NCBI RefSeq assembly: GCF_009377205.1 | Contig: NZ_VJZE01000021.1 | Span: 1-43,931 of the forward strand | DNA length: 43,931 nt | Direction: 5' to 3' | DNA from: Streptomyces phyllanthi | Lineage (GTDB): Bacteria; Actinomycetota; Actinomycetes; Streptomycetales; Streptomycetaceae | Part shown: positions 24,190 to 33,470 of the stretch, one piece after another | Position numbering within the stretch: position 1 is the stretch's first letter | Layout: each line of letters starts with the position of its first letter | The notes under the pieces: model-generated | Databases searched by the model: none | Told to the model about the DNA's origin: nothing | The model's input: only the letters and a program-made list of their open reading frames with translations | Translations under genes and position numbers: made by a program

Positions 24190-25451
24190 CGCACCCGCAC
24201 CCGCACGCGCCGCTGGTCGAGTCCGACCGTGTCGCCGGCACCCTCTACACCGACCCGGCCCTCTTCGAACGGGAGATGGACCGCATCTTCCACACTACCT
24301 GGGTGTGGGTCGCCCACGAGAGCGAGATCGCCAAAGCGGGCGACTTCAAGATGGCCTGGGTCGGCCGTCGTCCCGTCATCGTCAGCCGGGACCGGCGCGG
24401 CGGCATCAATGTCCTGCTCAACCGCTGCCGGCACCGCGGCGCCAGCGTCTGCGAGACCCCCAAGGGCAACGGCAACGGCTTCACCTGCCCCTACCACGCC
24501 TGGTCGTACGGCCTGGACGGCAGCCTGCGCGGCATCCCGTACCCCGAGGGCTACGAGGACGTCGTGGAGAAGAAGGACCTGCCTCTGCAGCGGCTGAAGG
24601 TGGCCAGTTACGCGGGGATGGTCTTCGCCAGCTTCAGCGAGGACATCGAGCCGCTGGAGGACTTCCTCGGCGGGGCCCGTCTCTGGATCGACCGGTTCAT
24701 GAAGCAGGGAGCGGGCTATCCGATCAAGGTGCAGGGCGAGCACCGGTTCCGGTTCAACGGCAACTGGAAGATCCAGCTGGAGAACACCACCGACTGGTAC
24801 CACTTCCCGATCGTGCACCGGTCCTGGATGTCCTCGGTCGACGCGGAGACCGCGAGCATGCTGTCGATCATGACCGACGAGAGCGCGGTCACCCACGCCC
24901 TCGGCAACGGCCACAGCGTCTCCATCTCGGTCGCCGAACACGCCGACCTCGACGTCGACGACGGCACCGAGAAGCTCCAGGACCGCTTCAGCCACATCGT
25001 CGAGGAACTCTCCAAGGACATGCCCCCGGAGCAGGTGCGCCGCATCGTCCGCTCGCTGCACGGGGCCGGGTTCAACCTCAACCTGTTCCCGAACGTGGCG
25101 ATGTCGATGTCCTTCTTCCGCGTCCTTCGCCCGGTTTCGGTCACCGAGACGGAGATCCGGCATGTGGCCCTCGGCCTGGACGGCGGCCCGGAGATCGTCA
25201 ACCGCGAACGGCTGCGCATCCACGAGCACTTCCAGGGCCCCTTCGGCTTCGGCAGCCCCGACGACGCCGAGGCGTGGAACCGCGTCCAGCGCGGCGTGGC
25301 CGGCGGGGTCGACATGCCGATCCTCGTCAACCGCGGCCTGGGACGCGAGAAGCCGAACGACCTCGGGCAGCCCACCTCCCACGCGACCGACGAGACCGGG
25401 ATGCGGGAGGCGTACGACATGTGGAACAGGATGATGACCGATGACAACTGA
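24186..25451 (+). CDS. iacC: Rieske non-heme iron dioxygenase large subunit IacC
   Basis: 421 residues. The Rieske [2Fe-2S] ligands are C81-x-H83 and C101-x2-H104 (NRCRHRGA and CPYHAWSYG). The mononuclear iron site is at D203, H206 and H211 (ENTTDWYHFPIVH), with the bridging Asp at 203 that passes electrons between subunits. It is the catalytic alpha subunit of a ring-hydroxylating dioxygenase; with the beta subunit IacD and the reductase IacF it oxidises the dioxindole-acetate-type intermediate on the way to catechol. Start ATG overlaps the iacB stop, and the end overlaps iacD by 11 bases. Confidence 0.93.
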   Translation: MTHPHPHAPLVESDRVAGTLYTDPALFEREMDRIFHTTWVWVAHESEIAKAGDFKMAWVGRRPVIVSRDRRGGINVLLNRCRHRGASVCETPKGNGNGFTCPYHAWSYGLDGSLRGIPYPEGYEDVVEKKDLPLQRLKVASYAGMVFASFSEDIEPLEDFLGGARLWIDRFMKQGAGYPIKVQGEHRFRFNGNWKIQLENTTDWYHFPIVHRSWMSSVDAETASMLSIMTDESAVTHALGNGHSVSISVAEHADLDVDDGTEKLQDRFSHIVEELSKDMPPEQVRRIVRSLHGAGFNLNLFPNVAMSMSFFRVLRPVSVTETEIRHVALGLDGGPEIVNRERLRIHEHFQGPFGFGSPDDAEAWNRVQRGVAGGVDMPILVNRGLGREKPNDLGQPTSHATDETGMREAYDMWNRMMTDDN

Positions 25452-25959
25452 GGCCCTGGATACGGCAGTTGCCGAACTTCCCCTGGACGACCCCCGCGCC
25501 CTCGCCGCCGTCTCGCTGATCTGGCGCGAGGCCCACCTCCTTGACTCCCGCCGCTACGAGGAGTGGGACGGCCTGTGGGCTTCAGGTGGCGAGTACGTCG
25601 TCCCCATCGACCGCGAGGCCACCGACTTCGCCTCCCGCCTCAACCTCGTCTACGACGACGACCGGATGCGCCGGATGCGCGTCGAACGGCTCACCGGGGG
25701 GTTCTCCATCTCGGCCGCGGCCGCCGCCCGTACGGTCCGCTCGGTGTCCCGTTTCGTGGTGACCGGCCGGGAAGACGACGCGATCGAGGTGTGCTCGGCG
25801 CAGATCCTCGTCGGCTACAAGCGCGAGGAGACCCTCGTCCTCGCCGCCGACGTCACCCACCGGATCGTGTTCACCGAGGACGGCCCGCGTATCGCCCGCA
25901 AGATTGTGCGACTGGTCAACTCCGAGGACGCGGTCACCGCGTCGGGGTTCCTGCTGTGA
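25441..25959 (+). CDS. iacD: Aromatic-ring dioxygenase small (beta) subunit IacD
   Basis: 172 residues with the cone-shaped NTF2-like fold of dioxygenase beta subunits. Typical segments are IWREAHLLDSRRYEEWDGLW, YVVPIDREA, LVYDDDRMRRMRVERLTGG and VSRFVVTGREDD. It has no metal ligands, as expected for a structural subunit. It overlaps the alpha-subunit gene by 11 bases and the SDR gene by 4, so the genes are translationally coupled. Confidence 0.92.
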   Translation: MTTEALDTAVAELPLDDPRALAAVSLIWREAHLLDSRRYEEWDGLWASGGEYVVPIDREATDFASRLNLVYDDDRMRRMRVERLTGGFSISAAAAARTVRSVSRFVVTGREDDAIEVCSAQILVGYKREETLVLAADVTHRIVFTEDGPRIARKIVRLVNSEDAVTASGFLL

Positions 25960-26720
25960 GCCCGCACGAGGACGACAGCGTCCGGCGCGTGGCACTGGTG
26001 ACCGGCGCGGCCCGGGGCCTCGGCGCCTGCATCGCCGCGCGGCTGTACGACAGGGGTTACTGCGTGGCCCTGACCGACCTGGACGAGGAAGCCGCGACGA
26101 AGGCGGCAGCGGAACTGGACCCCGAGGGCCGGTACGCGGTCGGGCTAGCCCTGGACGTCCGCGACAAGGACGCCTTCGCCAGAGTCCGCGACCAACTCGT
26201 CGCACGCTGGGGCGCGGTGCACGTCCTGGTGAACAACGCCGGGCACTCCAAGGCCGAGCGGCTGATGGAGATCAGCCCCGAGAGCTTCGACGCGGTCGTG
26301 TCGAGCAACCTCAACGGCGCCTTCTTCGGCTGCCAGGTCTTCGGCGCCTACTTCGCCGAACGCGGCTACGGCCGCATCGTCAACATCGCCTCGCTCGCCG
26401 GCCAGAACGGTGGTACGGCGACCGGCGCGCACTATGCGGCCGCCAAGGGCGGAGTGGCCACCCTCACCAAGGTGTTCGCCAGTGAACTCGGCCCGTCCGG
26501 AGTGACGGTCAACGCCATCTCGCCGGGCCCGCAGGACCTGCCGATCGTCCGTGAGACGGTCCCGCCGGACCGCCTCGCCGCCATCGAGGAGTCCATTCCC
26601 GTACGGAGGTTGGGCCGCCCCCGGTTCATCGCCGACATGGCCGTCCTCCTCGCCTCCGAACACGCGGACACGGTCACCGGCGCCTGCTGGGACGCCAACG
26701 GCGGCCTGTACATGCGCTGA
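25956..26720 (+). CDS. iacE: Short-chain dehydrogenase/reductase IacE
   Basis: 254 residues, GTG start overlapping the iacD stop (GTGA). Classical SDR signatures: dinucleotide motif TGAARGLG (16-23), DVRD, NNAG (93-96), catalytic S146 (NIASLAG), Y160 and K164 in GAHYAAAKGG. The C-terminal segment ISPGPQDLP and GACWDANGGL is typical. It catalyses an NAD(P)-dependent hydroxyl/keto conversion; in IAA breakdown IacE acts early with IacA, giving a dioxindole-type acid. Gap of 43 bp to iacF. Confidence 0.92.
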   Translation: MSPHEDDSVRRVALVTGAARGLGACIAARLYDRGYCVALTDLDEEAATKAAAELDPEGRYAVGLALDVRDKDAFARVRDQLVARWGAVHVLVNNAGHSKAERLMEISPESFDAVVSSNLNGAFFGCQVFGAYFAERGYGRIVNIASLAGQNGGTATGAHYAAAKGGVATLTKVFASELGPSGVTVNAISPGPQDLPIVRETVPPDRLAAIEESIPVRRLGRPRFIADMAVLLASEHADTVTGACWDANGGLYMR

Positions 26721-26763
26721 CGGCGTTGTTCAGCACCCCAACGACCCCAAGGGAGGGGGACGG

Positions 26764-27720
26764 ATGTTCACCGTCACCGTCACCGACACCCACGACGAGA
26801 CCGACACCGTGAAGGTCCTCCGGCTCGTCCGCTCCGACGGCGGCGCCCTCGCCCCCTACCCGGCCGGCGCGCACGTCGACGTCACCGGACCCACCGGGAT
26901 CACCCGCCCGTACTCGCTGTGCGGTCCGCCGCACGACACCGGTGCCTACACCATCGCCGTCAAACGGGAGACCGACTCGCGCGGCGGCTCCCAGGCCCTG
27001 CACGACAAGGCCGCACCGGGCACGGAACTGACCGTCGGCGCGCCCCGCCGGCTCTTCGGCCTCGCACCCGACACCGCAGCCCGCCACCACCTGATCGCGG
27101 CGGGCATCGGCATCACGCCGCTGTTGGCGATGGCGTACGAACTGCACGTCAGGAACGCGGAGTTCACGCTGCACTACGTGGCCCGGAGCCGGTCGGAGGC
27201 GGCCTTCGCCGGGCTGTTGGAGCGGTCGCCGTTCGCCGGGCGGGTGGTCCCTCACTTCGGGCTCGGCCGGGAGGAGTCCCGGACCGCGCTGGCCAACGCG
27301 CTCCAAGGGCTCGAGGAGGAATCCCACGTTTACACCTGCGGGCCGCACGACTTCATGGCGTACGTCCGCGAGGTCGCCGCCCGTGGCCTGCCCGAGGAAC
27401 GGATCCACTCGGAGCTGTTCCAGGCCGGCACCCCCGAGGACACGACCGTCGACACCCCCTTCGAGATCGAACTCGACACCGGCGAGGTCTACCCCGTACC
27501 GCCCGGCAGGAGCATCGCCGAGGTGCTGGAGGAGAACGGCGTCCCGCTGGACACCTCCTGCCGCGAGGGCATCTGCGGGACCTGCGTCCTCAGGGTGATC
27601 GAGGGCGAACCCGACCACCGGGACCACTGCCTCACCGCCAAGGAGAAGGCGGCCGGGGACCAGATCGCCGCCTGTGTGTCGCGGGCGAAGTCGTCACGGC
27701 TGGTGGTCGAGCTGTGGTGA
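26764..27720 (+). CDS. iacF: Phthalate-dioxygenase-reductase-type electron donor IacF
   Basis: 318 residues (GGGAGGGGGACGG before the ATG). Domain order is FMN-binding barrel (RPYSLCG at 48-54), NAD-binding domain (AAGIGITPL at 112-120; YTCGPHDFM at 190-198), then a C-terminal plant-type ferredoxin with ligands C266, C271, C274 and C289. This is the FMN-NAD-[2Fe-2S] order of phthalate dioxygenase reductase and vanillate demethylase reductase. It takes electrons from NADH to the Rieske centre of IacCD. It replaces separate ferredoxin and reductase genes. Confidence 0.93.
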   Translation: MFTVTVTDTHDETDTVKVLRLVRSDGGALAPYPAGAHVDVTGPTGITRPYSLCGPPHDTGAYTIAVKRETDSRGGSQALHDKAAPGTELTVGAPRRLFGLAPDTAARHHLIAAGIGITPLLAMAYELHVRNAEFTLHYVARSRSEAAFAGLLERSPFAGRVVPHFGLGREESRTALANALQGLEEESHVYTCGPHDFMAYVREVAARGLPEERIHSELFQAGTPEDTTVDTPFEIELDTGEVYPVPPGRSIAEVLEENGVPLDTSCREGICGTCVLRVIEGEPDHRDHCLTAKEKAAGDQIAACVSRAKSSRLVVELW

Positions 27721-27758
27721 GCCGGTCCGAACCGAACCAAGAGAGGAGGGGTACCGCA

Positions 27759-28274
27759 GTGTCCCCTGACCAGAGCGAGTTCCGGGAGGCGATGGCCCAC
27801 CTCCCGGCGGCCGTGAACATCCTCACCACCGACGGGCCCAACGGCCGCTGCGGCATCACGCTCAGCGCCGTCTGCTCGGTGACCGACGACCCGCCGACCG
27901 TCCTGGTGTGCGTCAACCGGTCCAGCGCCATGCACGACGTCTTCAAGGCCAACGGCCGCGTCGGCCTCAACGTCCTCGGCGGCGAACAGCAGGAACTCGC
28001 CCTGCACTTCTCGGGCGCCACCAAAGTGCCCATGGCCGAGCGCTTCGCCTGGGACGTCTGGGACCGCACCCACGACGTACCCGTGCTGAAGGACGCCCTG
28101 GTCACGGCGGTCGGCACCATCAAGCACACGGTCCCCATGGGCTCCCACAGCGTGCTCTTCGTCGACATCGAACAGATCCGCACCCTCACCGGCGGACAGA
28201 GCCTCGTCTACTTCAACCGCGCCTTCCACCGGCTCGACGCCACACCCCTCGTACCGGAAGGAGCCCGGTCATGA
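27759..28274 (+). CDS. iacG: Flavin reductase IacG
   Basis: 171 residues, GTG start with GAGAGGAGG upstream. FMN-binding split-barrel features: FREAMAHLPAAVNILTT, GITLSAVCSVTDDPPTVLVC, NGRVGLNVLGGEQQELALHFSG, and the H/Y motif VPMGSHSVLFVDIE and LVYFNRAFHRL. It is the NAD(P)H:flavin oxidoreductase supplying reduced flavin to IacA. It overlaps iacH by 4 bases (ATGA). Confidence 0.92.
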   Translation: MSPDQSEFREAMAHLPAAVNILTTDGPNGRCGITLSAVCSVTDDPPTVLVCVNRSSAMHDVFKANGRVGLNVLGGEQQELALHFSGATKVPMAERFAWDVWDRTHDVPVLKDALVTAVGTIKHTVPMGSHSVLFVDIEQIRTLTGGQSLVYFNRAFHRLDATPLVPEGARS

Positions 28275-29470
28275 CCGTCGGCCGACCCGTGACCGTTGGT
28301 CGTACGGCTGGCGTCGAGGACGCCCTGCGGCGGCTGGAGCGGACCGAGTCGGACCTCCGCGCATGGGTGCGAGTGGACGCCGAGGGTGCCCGCGCTGCCG
28401 CGTCGCGGGCCCCGGACGGGCCCCTGCACGGCGTGACGTTCGGGGTGAAGGACATCATCGACGTCGCCGGGCTGCCCACGGAGTGCGGCTCGTCCCTGCG
28501 GCGCGGCCGGATCGCCACGGACGACGCCTGGGTGGTGGACCGGCTGCGCCGGGCCGGTGCCGTGCCCCTCGGCAAGACGGTCACCACCGAATTCGCCTAC
28601 TTCCAGCCCGGCCCGACGCGCAACCCGCACAACTCCGCCCACACACCGGGCGGTTCGTCCAGCGGCTCGGCCGCCGCCGTCGCCGCGGGCGTGGTGCCCC
28701 TCGCCCTGGGCTCGCAGACCGCCGGCTCCCTGACGCGGCCCGCCTCCTACTGCGGTATCGCCGGGTATGTCGCCCCCGTGGGCGGCTGGTCCACCCAGGG
28801 CTTCACCGGACTCAGTCCGAGCTTGGACGCGCCGGGACTTCTCACCGCTCAGGTCGCCGAACTGGCCACGGTGGTGGAGGCGGTCGACGGTACGAAGGTC
28901 GAAGCCCCGGATTCCGTACGGCTGGTGGAGTGGCACGGCACCGAACTCTCGGACGTCGACCCGGCGATGCTGGACGCGGTCCGCGGCACCGGCCGTGCGC
29001 TGCACGCCGAAGCCGCTGAACTCCCTTTCGACACAAGGGAACTGTCCGACGCCCACGCCGTCGTCATGGCCTACGAGGCCGCCCGCGCCCTCGCCGACGA
29101 AGCCCGTCACCCAGAGTCGCTGAGCACCCACCTCAACGAACTCCTGGAACGCGGACGCGGAACCACTGACGACGAGTACCGTACGGCGCTCGCCACCGCC
29201 GGCACCGCACGCACCGCCGCCCTGGCACTGCTCACCAGGGTCGACGCGATCCTGGGCCCCGCCGCGCCCGGCCCCGCCCCGCGCGGCCTGGACTCCACCG
29301 GCAGCCCCGTCCTCAGCCGCCCCTGGCAACTGCTCGGCCTGTCCGTCGTCACCGTCCCGGGGCACCGCGACCCGGACGGCATGCCGCTCGGTCTCCAGCT
29401 CATCGGGCACCCCGACCGGGTAGGACGGCTTCTCGGCGCAGCCCGGATCGTAGAGGAGGCCGCACGGTGA
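28271..29470 (+). CDS. iacH: Amidase-signature hydrolase IacH
   Basis: 399 residues with the amidase signature: catalytic Lys K60 in FGVKDIID, cis-Ser about S131 in TPGGSSSGSAAAVAAG, and nucleophile about S153 in QTAGSLTRPASYCGIAG. The C-terminal part (GLSVVTVPG, GMPLGLQLIG) is also typical. It hydrolyses an amide or C-N bond; in IAA clusters IacH is conserved but its step is not firmly defined. It overlaps iacG by 4 bases and catB by 4 bases (GTGA). Confidence 0.9.
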   Translation: MTVGRPVTVGRTAGVEDALRRLERTESDLRAWVRVDAEGARAAASRAPDGPLHGVTFGVKDIIDVAGLPTECGSSLRRGRIATDDAWVVDRLRRAGAVPLGKTVTTEFAYFQPGPTRNPHNSAHTPGGSSSGSAAAVAAGVVPLALGSQTAGSLTRPASYCGIAGYVAPVGGWSTQGFTGLSPSLDAPGLLTAQVAELATVVEAVDGTKVEAPDSVRLVEWHGTELSDVDPAMLDAVRGTGRALHAEAAELPFDTRELSDAHAVVMAYEAARALADEARHPESLSTHLNELLERGRGTTDDEYRTALATAGTARTAALALLTRVDAILGPAAPGPAPRGLDSTGSPVLSRPWQLLGLSVVTVPGHRDPDGMPLGLQLIGHPDRVGRLLGAARIVEEAAR

Positions 29471-30570
29471 AGATCACCGCGATCGAGACCGTCCCGTACG
29501 CCATCCCGTACACCAAGCCCCTGCGCTTCGCGAGCGGCAAGGTGCACTCCGCCGAACACGTCCTGGTGCGCGTGCACACCGACGAGGGGCTGACCGGAGT
29601 CGCCGACGCGCCGCCGCGGCCCTTCACCTACGGCGAGACCCAGGCATCCGTGATCGGTGTGATCGGGACGATCTTCGGCCCCCAGCTCACCGGCATGGAC
29701 GTCTTCGCCCGCGAACAGATCCACGCCCTGCTGCACCGCACGGTCGGCAACCCGGCCGCCAAGTCCGCGATCGACATGGCGCTCTGGGACCTCGCGGGGC
29801 AGGCACTCGACCTGAACGTGTCCCGCCTGCTCGGCGGCTGGACCGACCGGATGCGGGTGGCGCACATGCTCGGCTTCGCCACCCCGGATCGGATGGCGGC
29901 CGAGGCCGAACGGATGCGGGACATGCACGGCGTCACCGTCTTCAAGGTGAAGGTAGGCCGCCGCCCCGCCCGCCTCGACCTCGACGTCTGCCGGAGACTG
30001 CGTGAAGTGCTGGGCGACGGAGCCGAGCTGTACGTGGACGGCAACCGCGGCTGGACCGCCTCCGAGTCAGCCGCTGCACTTCGCGAACTCGACGGAATCG
30101 GCATCACCCTGGCCGAGGAGCTGTGCCCCGCCGACGACGTGCTCGGCCGCCGGTGGCTGGTCCGGAACAGCCCCGTCCCGTTCGTCGCCGACGAGTCAGC
30201 CACCACCCCGGCCGAAGTGACCCGTTCTCTGCTCGACGGCGCCGCCACCGCGATCAGCGTCAAGACCGCTCGCACCGGATTCACCGGCTCCCAGCGCGTC
30301 CTCTTCCAGTGCGAGGGGATGGGCGCCGAGGTGGTGATGGGCAACCAGATCGACGGACAGCTCGGCACCGTCTGCACCGTCGCCTTCGGCGCCGCCCACG
30401 CCTCCTCCTCCCGCCGCGCCGGCGAACTCTCCAACTTCCTGGACATGAGCGACGACCTGCTCACCGACCCGATCACCCTCACCGACGGCACGCTCACCGT
30501 GCCCGACGGCCCCGGCCTGGGCGTGGCGATCGACCCGGAGAAACTCGACCGCTACCGCCAGGACCGCTGA
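29467..30570 (+). CDS. catB: Muconate cycloisomerase CatB (enolase superfamily)
   Basis: 367 residues, GTG start overlapping the iacH stop. Enolase-superfamily residues: K160/K162 (FKVKVG), metal ligands D191 (YVDGNRGW), E217 or E218 (LAEELCP), D242 (FVADES), and K266 (ISVKTART) on the opposite face. Length is standard for muconate/chloromuconate cycloisomerases. It converts cis,cis-muconate to muconolactone, downstream of CatA. Being in a coupled unit with iacH supports catechol as the endpoint of the iac pathway. Confidence 0.9.
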   Translation: MKITAIETVPYAIPYTKPLRFASGKVHSAEHVLVRVHTDEGLTGVADAPPRPFTYGETQASVIGVIGTIFGPQLTGMDVFAREQIHALLHRTVGNPAAKSAIDMALWDLAGQALDLNVSRLLGGWTDRMRVAHMLGFATPDRMAAEAERMRDMHGVTVFKVKVGRRPARLDLDVCRRLREVLGDGAELYVDGNRGWTASESAAALRELDGIGITLAEELCPADDVLGRRWLVRNSPVPFVADESATTPAEVTRSLLDGAATAISVKTARTGFTGSQRVLFQCEGMGAEVVMGNQIDGQLGTVCTVAFGAAHASSSRRAGELSNFLDMSDDLLTDPITLTDGTLTVPDGPGLGVAIDPEKLDRYRQDR

Positions 30571-30638
30571 AACACACCACCTGCACACCTTGGACCCCTC
30601 GCACCTCCTGCACCCACTCACGAAGGAGCCGCACCGCC

Positions 30639-31505
30639 ATGTCCGAAACCACCCTCAAAGCCACCGCCGCCGCCTCCGGAGCCTCCGCCACGGAACGCTT
30701 CCTGACCGACAAGACCGGCGGAAGCGGCGCGCCCGCCAAGGACGTCGACACCGCCCGCGTCGACACCCTCGCCACCGCCGTGATCACCGCCGCCCACGAC
30801 GTCGTCCGCCGCCACCAGGTGACGTATGACGAGTACAACGCCCTGAAGTCCTGGCTGATCTCCGTCGGCCAGGACGGCGAGTGGCCGCTCTTCCTCGACG
30901 TCTGGATCGAGCACGTCGTCGAGGAGGTCGCCACCGCGTCCCGCGAGGGCAGCAAGGGCACCATCGAGGGCCCGTACTACGTACCCGGCGCCCCGACCCT
31001 GGACTCCGTCGCCACCCTGCCGATGCGCGACGACGAGGCCGGCACCCCGTTCCTCTTCCAGGGCCAGGTCACAGGCCCGGCGGGCGACCCGCTTCCCGGC
31101 GCCGTACTGGAGATGTGGCAGGCCGACGACGACGGGCTGTACGCGCAGTTCGCGCCCGGCATCCCGGAGTGGAACCTGCGGGGCCGGATCGTCACCGACG
31201 AGGAGGGCCGGTTCGCGGTGACCACCGTCCAGCCCGCCCCGTACCAGATCCCCACCGACGGCTCCTGCGGCCGGCTGATAGCCGCCGCGGGCTGGCACGC
31301 CTGGCGCCCGGCCCATCTACACCTGAAGGTGTCGGCCCTCGGACACCAGATCCTCACCACCCAGCTCTACTTCAAGGACGGCGCGTACCTCGACGCCGAC
31401 GTGGCGTCCGCCGTGAAGCCCGAACTCGTCCTCGCCCCACGGCCGAACCCCGCGGGCGGCAACGAGGTCACCTACGACTTCACCCTCGCCCCCGAAGCCC
31501 TCTGA
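30639..31505 (+). CDS. catA: Catechol 1,2-dioxygenase CatA (intradiol)
   Basis: 288 residues, AAGGAG 12-13 nt before the ATG. Fe(III) ligands by alignment with known CatA: Y168 (DDDGLYAQF), Y202 (PAPYQIP), H226 and H228 (RPAHLHLKV). The N-terminal helical dimerisation domain (about 40-100) and the EGPYYVPGAP segment are as in catechol 1,2-dioxygenases. It cleaves catechol to cis,cis-muconate. Located 68 bp after catB and 29 bp before catC. Confidence 0.94.
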   Translation: MSETTLKATAAASGASATERFLTDKTGGSGAPAKDVDTARVDTLATAVITAAHDVVRRHQVTYDEYNALKSWLISVGQDGEWPLFLDVWIEHVVEEVATASREGSKGTIEGPYYVPGAPTLDSVATLPMRDDEAGTPFLFQGQVTGPAGDPLPGAVLEMWQADDDGLYAQFAPGIPEWNLRGRIVTDEEGRFAVTTVQPAPYQIPTDGSCGRLIAAAGWHAWRPAHLHLKVSALGHQILTTQLYFKDGAYLDADVASAVKPELVLAPRPNPAGGNEVTYDFTLAPEAL

Positions 31506-31534
31506 ACCCCGCCCCCCGACCACCGGGAGTCACC

Positions 31535-31825
31535 ATGCTCTTCGCCGTCCGGATGACCGTGCACCTGCCACCCGACATGGACACCGACGTCCGGACGGCG
31601 ACCCTCGCTGCGGAGAAGGAGTACGCGCAGAAGCTCCAGCGTTCCGGCGAGTGGCTGCACCTGTGGCGCTGCGCGGGTCGGTACGCGAACCTCAGCATCT
31701 TCGACGTCACCGACAACGACCGCCTCAACGACATCCTGTGGGGCCTGCCGCTCTTCCCGTACATGGATGTCACGGTCACACCGCTGGCCCGGCACCCGTC
31801 GGACATCCGACAACAGCGAGTATGA
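31535..31825 (+). CDS. catC: Muconolactone isomerase CatC
   Basis: 96 residues, the normal size for this small homo-oligomeric enzyme. Start MLFAVRMTVHLPPDM, middle EKEYAQKLQRSGEWLHLWR and end LFPYMDVTVTPLARHPSD match CatC. GGGAG lies 6-7 nt before the ATG. It converts muconolactone to 3-oxoadipate enol-lactone. It is the last recognisable gene of the operon. Confidence 0.93.
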   Translation: MLFAVRMTVHLPPDMDTDVRTATLAAEKEYAQKLQRSGEWLHLWRCAGRYANLSIFDVTDNDRLNDILWGLPLFPYMDVTVTPLARHPSDIRQQRV

Positions 31826-31924
31826 CCGGCATCACTCTCACCGTTTCGAACTTCCGGGCCTGCCGCGCATCCAGTCCATGTCAGAACCTCTGAACCATCA
31901 CCGAGGAACAAACACCTGGGATAC

Positions 31925-32473
31925 TTGCGCGGCTTCATCCCCTGGATCGTCTCGGGCGTAGTGTCGTCCTTCGACTGGCGCTGGGGTGCGATCGGGGGTC
32001 TCGTCTCGGGCCTTCTGCTGCTTCTGCAGGACCGCCGGCGGGGCGTGGCCCTCGACGCCCTGGTCCTGGACATCGCCACCGTCGCGTACTTCGTCGTGGT
32101 CGGTGGCGTGGCCGTCGTCGACGAAGGCTCGGCCCTGGCGGACCACTCCGACGTCGTCTCCTTCGGCTGGCTGGCCGCCACCGCCTGGGGGAGCCTGGCG
32201 CTGCGTCGCCCGTTCACCCTGGGCATCGCCAAGCGGCAGACACCGCGCGAGTACTGGGACATGCCGGAGTTCGTCCAGGTCAACAACCACATCACCAGCG
32301 CATGGGGCCTCGGCTTCACCTTTATCGGCGTCAGCCTGCTCGTCTGCGGCGGGGTGGACGCCCCGGCCTGGGTGGGCATCACCGCCCACGTCGCCGGACT
32401 CGTCGGCCCCATCGTCTTCACGAAGTTCTACCCCGCCCGTGTCCAGGCCGCATGCAGGCGCAGCCGCCGGTGA
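31925..32473 (+). CDS. Small membrane protein, about 4-5 helices, unknown function
   Basis: 182 residues from a TTG at 31925; no ATG or GTG start is in frame upstream, and GAGGA is 17 nt away, so the start is uncertain and the 5' end may be lost. Hydrophobic segments: WGAIGGLVSGLLLLL, VLDIATVAYFVVVGGVAVV, GWLAATAWGSLAL, WGLGFTFIGVSLLVCGG, and VGITAHVAGLVGPIVF. The polar loop KRQTPREYWDMPEFVQVNNH is characteristic of a conserved actinobacterial membrane family (VC0807/septation-protein-A-like by general pattern). Ends 7 bp before the carotenoid oxygenase start. Function not assigned. Confidence 0.6.
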   Translation: MRGFIPWIVSGVVSSFDWRWGAIGGLVSGLLLLLQDRRRGVALDALVLDIATVAYFVVVGGVAVVDEGSALADHSDVVSFGWLAATAWGSLALRRPFTLGIAKRQTPREYWDMPEFVQVNNHITSAWGLGFTFIGVSLLVCGGVDAPAWVGITAHVAGLVGPIVFTKFYPARVQAACRRSRR

Positions 32474-32480
32474 GGTCCGC

Positions 32481-33470
32481 ATGACCGGCGAGACGGCTCT
32501 TCCCCGGTATCTGCGGGGCCGCTTCGCCCCGGTCCCCGAGGAGTGTGACGCGGCCGGTCTCACCGTGCGGGGCTCGCTGCCGCCTGAGTTGGACGGCCGC
32601 TATCTGCGCAACGGCCCCAACCCGCTGCCCGGCGAGGACACCGGGCACTGGTTCACCGGCCCCGGCATGCTCCACGGCGTCCGGCTGCGCGGCGGACGCG
32701 CCGAGTGGTACCGCAACCGGTGGGTGCGCATACGGGAGTTGGCGGGACATTCGTTCATGCGTGACGACCTCACCCTCGACCTCGCCGCGACGCCCGCGAA
32801 CACCCATGTGATCCGGCACGCCGGCACCGTGCTGGCCCTGTGCGAGGCCGGTCCCCCCTACTGGGTCACCCTCGACCTGGAGACCGTCGGACCGTACGAC
32901 TTCGGCGGCCGGCTCCGCAGCGCGATGACCGCCCATCCCAAAGAGGACCCGGTCACCGGCGAACTCCACCTGTTCGGCACCGGGTTCACCCCGCCGTACC
33001 TCACCTATCACCGGGTCACTGCCGACGGGGGCCTCCTCGACAGCCGGCCGATCGAGGTGCCTGGCCCGACGATGATGCACGACTTCGCCATCACCGAGCA
33101 CCACATCGTCTGGATGGACCTGCCGGTCGTCCTCGATCCCGCCCTGGCCGGGCGCGGCGGCATGCCCTACCGGTGGGACGAGGCGTACGGAGCACGGCTC
33201 GGGGTGATGTCACGCGCGGAGGGCAGCAGCGATGTCCGGTGGTACGAGATCGACCCCTGCTATGTCTTCCACGTTGGCAACGCCTACGAGGACCCAGGGG
33301 GAGGCATCCTGCCGGACGTGGTGCGCTACGACCGCGTCGGCTTCCTGCGGAGCTGGTCGGACATCGGCGGCACTGTGGGGCCGAGCGGTCCGGCTCCGGC
33401 GAGGGAACGGGACCGTTACCCGGCCCTTTCCGTACTGCACCGCTGGGTACTGGACCCGGCCACCGGCCCC
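32481..33470 (+). pseudogene. 3'-truncated carotenoid cleavage oxygenase (RPE65 family)
   Basis: From ATG 32481 the frame reads a normal start of a carotenoid/stilbene dioxygenase (GRYLRNGPNPLPGEDTGHWFTGPGMLHGVRL). Three of the four iron-ligand His are seen in MTAHPKED, MMHDFAITEHH and CYVFHVGNAYED. The homology stops after LHRWVLDPATG at about 33465 and the frame ends at 33497, giving 338 residues against about 450-490 for the family; the fourth His is lost. The following bases belong to another gene's reading frame. It is almost certainly inactive. Confidence 0.75.

Noticed and set aside
28017..28260. Carboxy-terminal part of iacG read as a separate small gene
   Set aside because: It is one continuous flavin-reductase domain with no internal start and ribosome site.
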